Assembly (NCBI GenBank): GCA_000283575.1
Contig: AP012044.1
Location: forward strand, 682,001 to 746,000
Source of the DNA: Oscillibacter valericigenes Sjm18-20
GTDB taxonomy: Bacteria > Bacillota > Clostridia > Oscillospirales > Oscillospiraceae
Length of the DNA stretch: 64,000 nucleotides
Reading direction: 5' to 3'
Shown: positions 52,989-62,119 of the stretch, piece after piece
Layout of the letters: every line of letters starts with the position of its first letter
Position numbering within the stretch: position 1 is the first letter of the stretch
Notes under the pieces: generated by a model
What the model was told of the DNA's origin: nothing
Database searches by the model: none
The model's input: only the letters and a program-made list of their open reading frames with translations
Program-made: the position numbers and the translations under genes

Positions 52989-53017
52989 ATTATAACGTTG
53001 GAAGACCAAGCTGTCAA
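52989..53017 (-). promoter_or_regulatory. glnA promoter
   Basis: Full consensus on the minus strand: TTGACA (53017-53012), 17-base spacer, TATAAT (52994-52989). Confidence 0.85.
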
Positions 53018-53144
53018 CGTTTTTTGAGGTGTGCGGCTCAGTAGCCGGCAGATTTCATGGATTCTTCCAAAATCCGCGGCTTTTTACAAAGATTTGTGCA
53101 TTTTTACATGTCTCAAATTTTAAAAAAATAAGAGACCGGTACCC

Positions 53145-53173
53145 TTGACGGCGTTTTTCAGGGACAGTATACT
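53145..53173 (+). promoter_or_regulatory. Promoter of the flavodoxin-fold oxidoreductase gene
   Basis: TTGACG (53145-53150), 17-base spacer, TATACT (53168-53173), about 75 bases before the GTG start. Confidence 0.7.
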
Positions 53174-53250
53174 GTATAAAAAGGAACCTCTCAAAAGGCG
53201 GCATAGCCGCCTTCTGGCGAAAAAAACGGAAGGACAGGAGGAAGTGCTTT

Positions 53251-53838
53251 GTGAAACAGGCGCTGTACATCGACTGCTGCATCCGGGGCAGGCAGTCCCG
53301 CACACGGAAGCTGGCAGAGGCGTTTTTTGCCGTGCTGCCAAAAACCTGGAGGGTCACGACGGTAAATCTGATGCTGGAGGACCTGCGTCCTCTCAGCGGG
53401 GAATTCTTTGCCAGACGCGAGGCGCTGCTTCAGGCCGGGAAGACCGATGACTCCCGGTTCGACCGGGCACGGCAGCTGGCGGAGGCGGACCTTGTGGTGG
53501 TAGCCGCGCCATTTTGGGATATGAGCTTTCCGTCCCTTCTGAAGATCTATATTGAAAACGTGTCGGTGGATGGCGTCACCTTCCGCAGCACGGAGGAGGG
53601 CTTTCAGGGCTTGTGCGCGGCGGAGCGGTGTGTGTTTCTCACCACCCGCGGCGCCGCATATGCCCCCGGCGACCCCATGGAGCAGGCCGTGCCTTATCTT
53701 CGGGCCATTCAGAAGTTTTTCGGCTTCGGAGAGCTGGATTGTATAGCGGCGGACGGCCTGGATCTGGATGGCGCGGACGCGAACGCTCTTGTGGCGGATG
53801 CCTGCGCCCGCGCGGCGGCGTTGGCGCAGACCCTGTAA
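53251..53838 (+). CDS. NAD(P)H-dependent FMN oxidoreductase (azoreductase-like)
   Basis: 195 residues starting at GTG 53251 behind AGGAGG. Flavodoxin-like fold: ALYIDCCIRGRQSRTRKLAEAF is the phosphate loop (split: RGRQSRTR), then ADLVVVAAPFWDMSFPSLLKIYIENV for the AzoR/NQO-type flavin site, and VFLTTRGAAYAPGDPM. Likely a cytosolic FMN-dependent NADH:quinone or azo reductase. Single-gene unit with its own promoter and terminator. Confidence 0.85.
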   Translation: MKQALYIDCCIRGRQSRTRKLAEAFFAVLPKTWRVTTVNLMLEDLRPLSGEFFARREALLQAGKTDDSRFDRARQLAEADLVVVAAPFWDMSFPSLLKIYIENVSVDGVTFRSTEEGFQGLCAAERCVFLTTRGAAYAPGDPMEQAVPYLRAIQKFFGFGELDCIAADGLDLDGADANALVADACARAAALAQTL

Positions 53839-53888
53839 AACCCGAAAACTGAAAAGGATGCTCCGACCGGCAAGGCCGGGACGCGAAG

Positions 53889-53925
53889 AGACCGCCGAAA
53901 AGCCCGCGGGACTTTTCGGCGGTCT
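53889..53925 (+). terminator. Intrinsic terminator after the oxidoreductase gene
   Basis: A perfect 14-bp stem AGACCGCCGAAAAG with its complement, followed by GCTTTTTATT. Confidence 0.9.
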
Positions 53926-54041
53926 GCTTTTTATTAGTATCTCCGAAAGCAATGATAGCCGGAAACTCATATGATTATTTAAGGTTGTACTTTTTTGACG
54001 AAAATGATACCGTAAAAGGGGGGCTTAGAAAAGGGAACTGA

Positions 54042-54348
54042 AATAAAAAAATTGCGCTCTTGCTCTGCTGCCATGTTGGGCTCGGAATTGCCTGCGATTC
54101 CGGGAACACAGTGTCCTCCAACCCCGGCGCTGCGGATTTCCAGTCCCCCATCGACGGCACTGCCGACTTTGTATACTCGCCCGCGATATCAAGGACAGCA
54201 AGATCGAGGTTAGGGCGACAACTACCAGTCCTTCGTGGTGCCCAGGGACGCGCTGACCGTATCCGTCAAAGCGGACGACTCCGTCTGCGGCGTGATAGAC
54301 GACATGTCTACGGAGATGATGCAGATTTTTTACGTACCCGGAGCGTGA
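54042..54348 (+). pseudogene. Degraded small lipoprotein-like gene
   Basis: The frame near 54045-54180 reads IALLLCCHVGLGIACDSGN followed by NPGAADFQSPIDGTADFVY, like a lipoprotein signal peptide with Cys. A different frame at 54215-54348 reads NYQSFVVPRDALTVSV and ends in MMQIFYVPGA. A frame change in between, and no clear start codon, point to decay. The gap 53926-54415 otherwise has no gene. Confidence 0.5.
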
Positions 54349-54415
54349 GGGAACCAAAAGCTTCCGCTCCGGCAGCTTCAGCTGACCGGACAATGCCGAT
54401 TATGGAGGGTTGATT

Positions 54416-54883
54416 ATGCTGACCATTGAGATCCCCGGCCGTCAAACCCTGAAGTTAAGCCATCTGGTGCTGGATTATAACGGGACCGTCGCCGTGGACG
54501 GCGCGCTGCTGGAGAGCGTGCGCCACCGCATTCAATTATTGGAGGAATGCCTTACTGTCCACGTTCTCACCGCCGATACCTATGGTACGGTGGCGGAGGA
54601 GTGCCGTTCTCTGGGCGTGGAGGTGGAGACCTTCCCACGGGAGGGCGCGGCGTTGTGCAAGGAGCGTATCGTGAAAGCGCTTTCCGGAGGGACGGTGTGT
54701 CTTGGCAACGGGTTTAACGACATCCGGATGTTTGACGCGGCCGACCTGTCTGTCGCCGTGTTGGAGGGGGAGGGCCTGTGCGCTGCGCTCCTGACCCACG
54801 CGGATGTGGCTGCTGTCGGTGCCGCAGACGCGTTGGACCTGCTGCTGAAGCCGGACCGTCTGCGGGCGACCTTGCGGACATGA
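54416..54883 (+). CDS. HAD-superfamily hydrolase (soluble P-type-ATPase-like)
   Basis: 155 residues from ATG 54416 behind GGAGGG. HAD motifs: LVLDYNGTVAVDG (nucleophile Asp), VLTADTYG (motif II Thr region), and CLGNGFNDIRMFDAADLSVAV (motifs III/IV). It resembles the catalytic part of P-type ATPases without membrane segments. Substrate unknown. Confidence 0.88.
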   Translation: MLTIEIPGRQTLKLSHLVLDYNGTVAVDGALLESVRHRIQLLEECLTVHVLTADTYGTVAEECRSLGVEVETFPREGAALCKERIVKALSGGTVCLGNGFNDIRMFDAADLSVAVLEGEGLCAALLTHADVAAVGAADALDLLLKPDRLRATLRT

Positions 54884-54952
54884 AGAAAAAGCTTTCGAAT
54901 TGGGGAGAGAAATCAGGCCGCATACGGCGGCAAGAGGATTCTGTCGGTTACT

Positions 54953-54998
54953 AAAAAACGGTTCAGGCCTCTCACGGGAAGGGCCTGAACCGTTTTTT
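54953..54998. terminator. Bidirectional terminator between the HAD gene and rpoN
   Basis: A perfect 17-bp stem AAAAAACGGTTCAGGCC with its complement and a 12-base loop. A/T ends give poly-U tails on both strands, serving the convergent genes. Confidence 0.9.
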
Positions 54999-55018
54999 AA
55001 GCCGCCTTTGGCGGCGCA

Positions 55019-56362
55019 CTATGCTTTCCGGCGGCGCTGAGCGGCCGGGGGAATAGACAATTCGCTGCGGTATTTTGCCACGGTGCGGCGCGACAGCGTG
55101 AATCCCACTCCGGCCAGCGCCTGGGCCAGAGCCTCATCGGACAGAGGATGATCCGGGGACTCGGCCGCCACAAAGCGGCGGAGCTGGCGGCGGGCCGCCT
55201 CGGCAGAGCCGCCCGTGGGGAGCGCGGCGGAAAACAGCACCCGAAGGGGAATGACCCGGCCGTCGAACTGGATGTACTTGTCCTTCACGGCTCGGCTGAC
55301 GGTGGAAACGTTCAGCGAAAGCTGTTCCGAGATCTGCCCCATGGTCATGGGCAGCAGGTCCTCCCGGCGGAGGAAATAGCCCTCTTGGTTGCGTACGATG
55401 GCTGAGAGAAGGCGGAACAGGGTCTCGTGCCGGTTTTCCAGATTGTTCATAAGATTTTTGGCCTCGGCCAGCTTTTCCTTCAAATAAAGCTGGGCCTCCT
55501 GACAACCGGGATCGCCTACCAGAGCGCAGTATTCCCGGTTCAGGGAAATGCGGGGGGTGAGCCTTTCGTTCATCTCGATCACGAGAGCGCCGCCCGAACG
55601 GCGGATGACAGCCTCCGGCGCGATCATGACGGCGGTACGTTCGGAGCTGAACCCCCGGGAGGGAATGGGGTTCAGAGCGCGAACAACGTCCCCGGCCCGG
55701 CGGGCCTCCGCCGGACGGACGCAGAGCAGCCGGGCAAGACCCGCATAGTCATTGTCCGCCAGAAGCGGGAGTCCAAAGCGGATAAGGTGGATATTCACCT
55801 CGGAGAAATCCTTCCCCTGTGCCAGCTGTAGCAGCAGACATTCGGACAGGCTTCGGGCGCCTACGCCGGGCGGGTCCAGAGCCTGCACCGCGAAGAGCGC
55901 CTGCTCCAGCTCCGCAGAGGGGACATTCAGCTCCTTCGCCAGCTCGGAAAGTTCACAGTCCAAATACCCGGCGGAGTTGAGGCAGCCCACCAGATAGCGG
56001 CACAGAAACAGCATCCGCTCGTCCAGCGTTGCAGACTGCCCCAGTTGGGCGTTCAGATATTCCTGAAAGGTCTCGGGACGGGACAGGCAGGACGTAAAAT
56101 CCGCTCCCGAGCCGCTTTCGTCCCAGATCAACTGCTCCCGCCGTTCGATGGGAACATCGGTGGCGGGGGTGGGCTCCATTGCCTCCGGCTGGGGACCGTC
56201 ATGGGGCGCGTCCTCCACCTCCAGAAGGGGATTGGACAAAGCGGCCTCCTGAAGAAACTCACGCAGCTCCACGGAGGGCATCTGCAAACAGTGCAGAGAC
56301 TGTATCATCGCCTGTGTCAGGACCTGTTTTTGCGCCTGTTCCAATTGTTGCTGAAAAGCCAT
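55019..56362 (-). CDS. rpoN: RNA polymerase sigma-54 factor
   Basis: 447 residues. Region I is glutamine-rich (AFQQQLEQAQKQVLTQAM, LHCLQMPSVELREFL). The core-binding domain follows (ALDPPGVGARSLSECLLLQL). The C-terminal RpoN box RRTVAKYRSELSIP binds the -24 element. It lies next to an NtrC-type activator operon and a visible -24/-12 promoter. In this lineage the factor often serves few operons, so the neighbours are likely clients. Confidence 0.96.
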   Translation of the reverse strand: MAFQQQLEQAQKQVLTQAMIQSLHCLQMPSVELREFLQEAALSNPLLEVEDAPHDGPQPEAMEPTPATDVPIERREQLIWDESGSGADFTSCLSRPETFQEYLNAQLGQSATLDERMLFLCRYLVGCLNSAGYLDCELSELAKELNVPSAELEQALFAVQALDPPGVGARSLSECLLLQLAQGKDFSEVNIHLIRFGLPLLADNDYAGLARLLCVRPAEARRAGDVVRALNPIPSRGFSSERTAVMIAPEAVIRRSGGALVIEMNERLTPRISLNREYCALVGDPGCQEAQLYLKEKLAEAKNLMNNLENRHETLFRLLSAIVRNQEGYFLRREDLLPMTMGQISEQLSLNVSTVSRAVKDKYIQFDGRVIPLRVLFSAALPTGGSAEAARRQLRRFVAAESPDHPLSDEALAQALAGVGFTLSRRTVAKYRSELSIPPAAQRRRKA

Positions 56363-56545
56363 GAGTCTGCCTCCTTGCTGTGAATGGTGTTGTTTTTATT
56401 TTAACATATTTTTTGTCGAAAGGAAAGAACAATCGCTTCCCGCCTGCGGAATACGGACGCCGGGGGTTTTCAAATTCCGCGGGGTATGATAGGATGATAT
56501 GCAAAAAAAGGTGAAGCCGCCGCAGGCACATGGGGGAAACCGGCT

Positions 56546-58006
56546 ATGAACAAAACTCTGCTCTATCTCATCTATTTTGCGGTCTATTCCGCGGTTCTGC
56601 TGGTCATCGGCAAGAGCAGCCTGCGGGACAGCGACAGCGTCGGAAAGTTTTTTATGTGTGACCGCCGTCTGCCCCTGTGGCGGTGCGTGTGCACATTCGT
56701 GGGAACGTGGACTTCGGCCGCCAGCATCCTCAGCCTCACCGGGTCCGTGTATGAAAGCGGACTGTCCGCGCTGATGTTCTCCGTGGTGCCCTGGTTCCTG
56801 GGAGCACTTCTGATCGTGTTTATCAGCGGGCGGCTGTACGCTACGGGGGTCACCACAGTGCCGGAGCTGTTTCGCGTCCGATACGGGTCCAAGGGACTCC
56901 AGGCTGCCTACGGAGTGCTGCTGGCCGCGGTGTACGTGCTGTATCTGGTGATCCAGATTAAGGGCTTCGGTATTGTGGCTTCCACTCTGTTCGATATCCC
57001 GTACAGCGTTGCGATTTTGCTGGTGTACCTTTTTATTTTGTACACTTCCTTTGGCGGCTATCAGTCGGTGACCCGCAGCGACGTGTTCAATCTGATTTTG
57101 ATGATGGTGGGACTGGGCGTTCTGCTGGTGATTGTTGTGACCCGGGTGGGGAGCCTTGGCGGAATCTACTCCGGTGCGGCGGCGGTGACGGGATATGCCC
57201 ATGCGGGCATGAAGTACGCTACGGAAACGGGCGACCTCCTCAAGCCCTTTGGACAGGGGGACTTTGCGCCCCTCATGAGCATCAGTATGTTTTTCGGATG
57301 GGGACTGGGCCTTGCGGTAAACCCGCAGTACGCGGTGCGGATTCTGGCCTCTAGGGACGCCCGCTCTGCCAGAAGGATGATCTGGATTTCCCTTGGGCTG
57401 CTGGTTGGGATTTACTTTACTCTGAGCAGCATCGGCCTTGGTATGCGGGTGTTGATCCCCACGGTAGATGCGACTTTGTCCACCGACGAGATCTTTACCT
57501 ATATCCTCAACAACGACCTGTACAGCGGGTGGAGCGGCTTTTTACTCTTTGCCATTATCGGCGCGTGCATCTCCACCGCCAACTCGCAGCTGTTGCTGAT
57601 TGCGTCCAGTTGCTCCTGTGATATCGTCGGGGCGCTGTGGCCCAAGCCGTTGAAGGAGAGCACCCTGGTGAATCTGAGCCGGGGGGCGGTATTGGCCGGG
57701 GGAACGCTGTCGCTGCTGCTGGCCCTTTCGCCGCCAGCCTCCCTCCTGACTTACGGCGGGGACGTCTGGGGCGTATTCAGTGTGACGCTGCTGGCCCCGG
57801 TGTTCGGAACGCTCCTGTGGAAGGGCACCACCCGGACCGGAGTCTATGCCGCGCTGGGGTCCGGCCTTACGGCGCTGGCGGTGTTCTATCCCCTCTACTA
57901 CCAAGGAACGCTTCCTGTGCACCCCGCCCTGCCGGGAACTCTGATCTCCGCCGCGGCGCTATGGCTGGGGTCGGTGCTGAGCCGGAAAAAGGAGGTGGGG
58001 GTATGA
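56546..58006 (+). CDS. Sodium:solute symporter family transporter
   Basis: 486 residues with about thirteen membrane segments. SSS features: FFMCDRRLPLWRCVCTFVGTWTSAASI near residue 35 (in parts), SFGGYQSVTRSDVFNLILM, GWGLGLAVNPQYAVRILAS and ISTANSQLLLIAS. First in a three-gene unit with a sensor kinase and an NtrC-like activator. The substrate may be 5-oxoproline or a related acid, inferred from the downstream pxp genes. Confidence 0.9.
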   Translation: MNKTLLYLIYFAVYSAVLLVIGKSSLRDSDSVGKFFMCDRRLPLWRCVCTFVGTWTSAASILSLTGSVYESGLSALMFSVVPWFLGALLIVFISGRLYATGVTTVPELFRVRYGSKGLQAAYGVLLAAVYVLYLVIQIKGFGIVASTLFDIPYSVAILLVYLFILYTSFGGYQSVTRSDVFNLILMMVGLGVLLVIVVTRVGSLGGIYSGAAAVTGYAHAGMKYATETGDLLKPFGQGDFAPLMSISMFFGWGLGLAVNPQYAVRILASRDARSARRMIWISLGLLVGIYFTLSSIGLGMRVLIPTVDATLSTDEIFTYILNNDLYSGWSGFLLFAIIGACISTANSQLLLIASSCSCDIVGALWPKPLKESTLVNLSRGAVLAGGTLSLLLALSPPASLLTYGGDVWGVFSVTLLAPVFGTLLWKGTTRTGVYAALGSGLTALAVFYPLYYQGTLPVHPALPGTLISAAALWLGSVLSRKKEVGV

Positions 58007-59682
58007 AGCGGAGTTGGTCGCTGACCATTGAGAATAAAATCCTTATGGCGGTTGTGGGTATTTGTGTTCTCTCCGTACTGTGTTTCGGCTTCCTGATGCT
58101 CCGTGGGGGCTATCAGAACAAGCTGGCGCAGGAGCGGGACAAGGGGGAGGAGCTGCTGGCCTATATCAGTTGGGACATCCGCCAATTTGGGGATGACGTG
58201 GGTCAGAACGCGATTCTCGCTGGCTGTACGGCTCTTAAAAACGATAACCTTGTCATTTTTGACAGCCGGGGCGTCTGCCTTCTGGGAACGGAGCAGGGGG
58301 CGGCTCTGGTGGACGAGGGGAGCATACTCGCGGAGCAGGGCGACAATCATTTTGGATGGAGACTCTGCTATACGCTGGACGCGGCGGAGTTTCAAAACAG
58401 CCTTGTCGAGGAACAGAAATACGCCATTCTTGCAACCATTGCCCTGTTGATCGTCACGATTCAAGTGGGCGTCTTCGTGTCCTACGGCATCTCGGAGCCG
58501 GTGCGGCGGCTGGCGGCGGCCTGCACCGCCATTGAGGAGCGGCCCCAGGAGGCGGCGCCGGAGTTGATCCCCACGGATGTGGGCGGAGCGGAGACCCGGC
58601 AGCTGGCCGATGCGTTTCGCGGGATGCTGGAGGAGCTGCGGCGGTATAATGCGGCTCTGGCGGAGCAAAAGGCGCTGAACGAGAGCATTGTGGAAAACCT
58701 TCCTCTGGGCGTGGTGGCCTATGGCGCGGACGGGCAGGTGCTGTGCGTCAATGACCGGGCCAGCGGCATGCTGGCGGATGAAAATTTTTCCGCGGCCGGA
58801 CAGACGCTGCGGCTGGTGCTGGAGCGCCATCTTACCCAGGGCAGCGTTCCTCTGGAGGCCATCCGGCTGGAAAACGGGCGGGGGGATATGCGGTTCTATC
58901 AGATCGGCGTCTGGAGACTTCGGCGGGGCGGTCCGGAGACGGAGCCCGGGACCCTTTGTACCATTGACGACGTGACCTATGATAAGATCATGGAGGAAAA
59001 AGTGGGCGAGAGCGAGAAGCTGGCCTACATCGGAAAGCTGGCGGCCATGCTGGCCCATGAGATCCGCAATCCTCTGGCGGGCATCCGCGCCTCGATCCAG
59101 GTGGTGGGCCGGGGCCTGGAGCGGGAGCGGGACCGAACGCTGTGCACCAGCGTCATCAAAGAGGTGGACCGCATCAACGAACTGATCGAGGACCTTTTGA
59201 ACCTGTCCCGCAAGCGGGAGAGCCATAAGACCCCGGTGGAGCTCAGGCCACTCCTCGGCGAGGTGGCAATGCTCTACTCCAAGCTGGCCGGGAACCACGG
59301 CGTTACCATGGAAACCGCGGCGGAGCCGGGTCTTGCGGTCTATGCCGACGAGGCGGAAATGAAGCAGGTGCTGGTGAACCTTGTGAGCAACGGACTCAAA
59401 GCCGTTGGGCAGGGGGGGCGCATTGAGCTGCGGGCGGAGAGCGGTCCGGCGGGCGTGCTTTTGTCCGTGACGGACGACGGCACAGGGATGGATGGCGAAA
59501 AGCTGCGCTCTGTGGAGAAGGGCATTACCTCCGGCGGCACCGGGCGGTATGGCCTTGCCATCGTCAGTCGGCTGCTGGAGCAAAACGGCGGCGAAATGAA
59601 AATCCGCAGCAGTCCCGGCGGCGGTACTCGCATCGAAATGCGGTTCCGCCGGTTGGACACAGGTGAAAAGGAGACGCTATGA
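58003..59682 (+). CDS. Sensor histidine kinase (NtrB/AtoS-like, HAMP-PAS)
   Basis: 559 residues from ATG 58003, overlapping the symporter stop (ATGA), behind GGAGGTGGGG. Two membrane segments (about 13-33 and 145-165) flank a sensor domain. HAMP, PAS (SIVENLPLGVVAYGADGQVLCVN), HisKA (MLAHEIRNPLAGIRASIQ) and HATPase (NLVSNGLKAVGQGG, GGTGRYGLAIVSRLLEQNGG) follow. It pairs with the next gene. Confidence 0.92.
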   Translation: MKRSWSLTIENKILMAVVGICVLSVLCFGFLMLRGGYQNKLAQERDKGEELLAYISWDIRQFGDDVGQNAILAGCTALKNDNLVIFDSRGVCLLGTEQGAALVDEGSILAEQGDNHFGWRLCYTLDAAEFQNSLVEEQKYAILATIALLIVTIQVGVFVSYGISEPVRRLAAACTAIEERPQEAAPELIPTDVGGAETRQLADAFRGMLEELRRYNAALAEQKALNESIVENLPLGVVAYGADGQVLCVNDRASGMLADENFSAAGQTLRLVLERHLTQGSVPLEAIRLENGRGDMRFYQIGVWRLRRGGPETEPGTLCTIDDVTYDKIMEEKVGESEKLAYIGKLAAMLAHEIRNPLAGIRASIQVVGRGLERERDRTLCTSVIKEVDRINELIEDLLNLSRKRESHKTPVELRPLLGEVAMLYSKLAGNHGVTMETAAEPGLAVYADEAEMKQVLVNLVSNGLKAVGQGGRIELRAESGPAGVLLSVTDDGTGMDGEKLRSVEKGITSGGTGRYGLAIVSRLLEQNGGEMKIRSSPGGGTRIEMRFRRLDTGEKETL

Positions 59683-61031
59683 AAGAACGGGTATTGGTTA
59701 TCGACGATGAAAGTCTCATCCGCTTTTCTCTGGAGGCGGGTTTGTCCGATCTGGGCTACGAGGTGGAAACGGCGGGGAATATCGCCGAGGGGCTTTCCGC
59801 CGCGGAGCGGATGCGGCCGAACGTGATATTGCTGGACAACCGCCTGGGCGGAGACGTGGGGACCGACTATATCGAGGCCATCCACCGTCTGGACGAGGAC
59901 ATCCGCATCATCATGATCACGGCTTACGGGACGGTTGCCCAGGCGGTGGAGGCCATCCGCCGGGGAGCCTACGACTTTGTGCAAAAGCCCTTTGATCTGG
60001 ACGAGCTGAATCTCACCATTCGCCGCGGTCTGGACGAGCTGAAAAAGGACCGGAGCCTGAAGGCGGTGAAGGGCAAGCAGCGGGAGCTGATTGGCAGCAG
60101 CCCCGCCACGGAAGCTATCCGGTCCCAGATCCGCCTGCTGGCGAAAAACGATAATGTGGACCTGCTGATCCGGGGCGAGACCGGCACCGGCAAGGAGGTG
60201 GTGGTGAACAGGATTCACTATACCTCCGCCCGGCAGGCGGGGCCCATGGTGAAGATCAATTGCAGCGCCATCCCGGACAGCCTCTTGGAGGCGGAATTGT
60301 TCGGCTATGAAAGGGGTGCGTTTACTGGGGCCGTCAAGACGAAAAAGGGCCTGTTCGAGCTGGCGGACGGCGGCACGGTGTTTCTCGACGAGATCGGCGA
60401 GATGCCTCTTGCCATGCAGGCAAAGCTCCTGACGTTTCTGGAGGACCGCTGCTTCAAGCGGGTGGGCGGTCTTACGGACATCCCCGTGGATGTGCGGGTG
60501 GTGGCGGCCACCAACCGCCGTCTGGAGGACGAGATCGCAAAGGGGACGTTTCGGGAGGACCTTTTCTACCGCCTGAACGTCATGCAGATATTTATTCCGC
60601 CCCTGCGGGAGCGGGTGGAGGATATTCCCGTTATCGCGGATTACTACCTGCGCCACTTCAACCGAAAATTCTCCAAGGAGATCGAAGCCATCGACCCCGC
60701 CTATCTGGACGAGATGCGTCACTACTACTGGAAGGGCAATGTGCGGGAACTGAGAAACGTTCTGGAGCGGGAGGTGCTGTTTTGCGAGGGGAAGACCCTT
60801 CGGGGTGCGCACCTGGCCTCCCCCGCCGGGGGACCCGCCTTTGGCGGGGAAATGAAGGACCTTTCCAAAGGTCCCATTGACCTGGAGGCGGAGACGGCGG
60901 CATTCCAGAGATCCTACATCCGCCGGGCACTGGCGCTGTGCGGAGGAAACAGCACCGCGGCGGCGGAACTGCTGGGGATCAGCCGGTTCACCCTGAAGCG
61001 GCGGATGGAAGATGAAAACGTGCGAAATTGA
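59679..61031 (+). CDS. NtrC-family sigma-54-dependent response regulator
   Basis: 450 residues. Receiver (IDDESLIRFSLE, phosphoacceptor in ILLDNRLGG, Lys in FVQKPFD). AAA+ domain with Walker A GETGTGKE, the sigma-54 contact loop ERGAFTGA, Walker B GGTVFLDEIGE and an arginine-finger region. Fis-type helix-turn-helix at the end (GGNSTAAAELLGISRFTLKRRM). It overlaps the kinase gene by four bases. Confidence 0.96.
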   Translation: MKERVLVIDDESLIRFSLEAGLSDLGYEVETAGNIAEGLSAAERMRPNVILLDNRLGGDVGTDYIEAIHRLDEDIRIIMITAYGTVAQAVEAIRRGAYDFVQKPFDLDELNLTIRRGLDELKKDRSLKAVKGKQRELIGSSPATEAIRSQIRLLAKNDNVDLLIRGETGTGKEVVVNRIHYTSARQAGPMVKINCSAIPDSLLEAELFGYERGAFTGAVKTKKGLFELADGGTVFLDEIGEMPLAMQAKLLTFLEDRCFKRVGGLTDIPVDVRVVAATNRRLEDEIAKGTFREDLFYRLNVMQIFIPPLRERVEDIPVIADYYLRHFNRKFSKEIEAIDPAYLDEMRHYYWKGNVRELRNVLEREVLFCEGKTLRGAHLASPAGGPAFGGEMKDLSKGPIDLEAETAAFQRSYIRRALALCGGNSTAAAELLGISRFTLKRRMEDENVRN

Positions 61032-61037
61032 ACGTCC

Positions 61038-61107
61038 GGACGTGCAAATCTGCACGTCCACCTGGGGGAGTCATCGGATTCCCCGGGTGGGCGTGTTTTC
61101 TTTTTTG
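61038..61107 (+). terminator. Tandem hairpins ending the symporter/two-component operon
   Basis: GGACGTGCA/TGCACGTCC (61038-61059), then CCACCTGGGG/CCCCGGGTGG (61058-61090), followed by GCGTGTTTTCTTTTTT. The second is a good intrinsic terminator. Confidence 0.8.
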
Positions 61108-61124
61108 TGGGGATAAGAAAACTA

Positions 61125-61191
61125 TCAATGTAAAAACTACAAAAAGTATCGGGCTAAAATTGGATAAAAAGCATAAAATTTCAATGTAAAA
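61125..61191. promoter_or_regulatory. Direct repeat TCAATGTAAAA, candidate activator sites
   Basis: TCAATGTAAAA occurs at 61125-61135 and 61181-61191, 40-110 bases upstream of the -24/-12 promoter, where NtrC-type regulators bind. The assignment is by position. Confidence 0.45.
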
Positions 61192-61230
61192 CAGGGGCTG
61201 CATGTACACTTGGGGAAAAATTCTAAGGCT

Positions 61231-61248
61231 TTGGGTACGAAATTTGCT
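61231..61248 (+). promoter_or_regulatory. Sigma-54 (-24/-12) promoter before pxpA
   Basis: TTGGGTACGAAATTTGCT: GG at 61234-61235 and GC at 61246-61247, separated by exactly ten bases, with TACG and TTTGC matching the consensus well. The activator gene is just upstream and rpoN is nearby. Confidence 0.8.
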
Positions 61249-61311
61249 ATAAATATAACAGATACATTTGACGCTGTGCCCAACGGGGTAAAAAAGGAAG
61301 GAGTTTGCAGT

Positions 61312-62079
61312 ATGAATCTGGTAGATCTGAACAGCGATTTGGGAGAGAGCTTTGGCGCGTATACCATCGGCCTGGACAGCGAGGTGATCCGGCACGTATC
61401 GTCCGTTAACGTGGCCTGCGGCTATCACGCGGGAGACCCGCTGGTCATGGCTCAGACCGTAGCCATGGCAAAAGAGGCGGGCGTGGCCATCGGGGCACAT
61501 CCGGGCTTTCCGGACCTGATGGGCTTCGGTCGTCGGAACATGGTGTGTTCGCCAAAGGAGGCAAAGGCCTATGTCCAGTATCAGATGGGCGCTCTGCTGG
61601 CGTTTACCGCTGCTGCCGGCGTGAAGCTTCAGCATGTAAAGCCTCACGGTGCGCTCTATAATATGGCGGGCAAGGACATGGAGCTGGCGTCCGCCATTGC
61701 GGAGGGGATCGCCGAAGTGGACAGGGACGTGATTTTGCTGGGCCTTGCCGGAAGCAAAATGATCGAGGCAGGCCATGCCGCGGGGCTGCGGGTGGCCAGT
61801 GAGGTATTTGCCGACCGCGCCTATCAGGCGGACGGCTCCCTGGTTCCCCGCAAGCAGCCCGGCGCGGTGATCCACGACAAGGACGAGGCCATCCGCCGCA
61901 CGGTGCGCATGGTGACGGAGGGCAAGGTTACCGCCATTACCGGCGAGGAGGTCCCTATCTGCGCCAACTCCATCTGCGTCCACGGGGACAACCCCTCCGC
62001 AGTGGAATTTGTAAAGAATATCCGGGCCGCGCTGGAGGCCCGGGGCGTGAAGGTTGCCCCCATTGCCGCCATTGTGTGA
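61312..62079 (+). CDS. pxpA: 5-oxoprolinase subunit PxpA (LamB/YcsF family)
   Basis: 255 residues from ATG 61312 behind [48 protein letters not shown] and VKPHGALYN are family motifs. With PxpB and PxpC it opens 5-oxoproline to glutamate with ATP. Start of a sigma-54-controlled operon. Confidence 0.95.
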   Translation: MNLVDLNSDLGESFGAYTIGLDSEVIRHVSSVNVACGYHAGDPLVMAQTVAMAKEAGVAIGAHPGFPDLMGFGRRNMVCSPKEAKAYVQYQMGALLAFTAAAGVKLQHVKPHGALYNMAGKDMELASAIAEGIAEVDRDVILLGLAGSKMIEAGHAAGLRVASEVFADRAYQADGSLVPRKQPGAVIHDKDEAIRRTVRMVTEGKVTAITGEEVPICANSICVHGDNPSAVEFVKNIRAALEARGVKVAPIAAIV

Positions 62080-62119
62080 GCGAGGCACCATTTCAAAATT
62101 TAATGAGTGAGGAAAACTG

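Noticed and set aside
57898..59583. 561-residue minus-strand frame across the NtrB-like kinase gene
   Set aside because: Long only because of high G+C; the plus strand encodes all kinase motifs.
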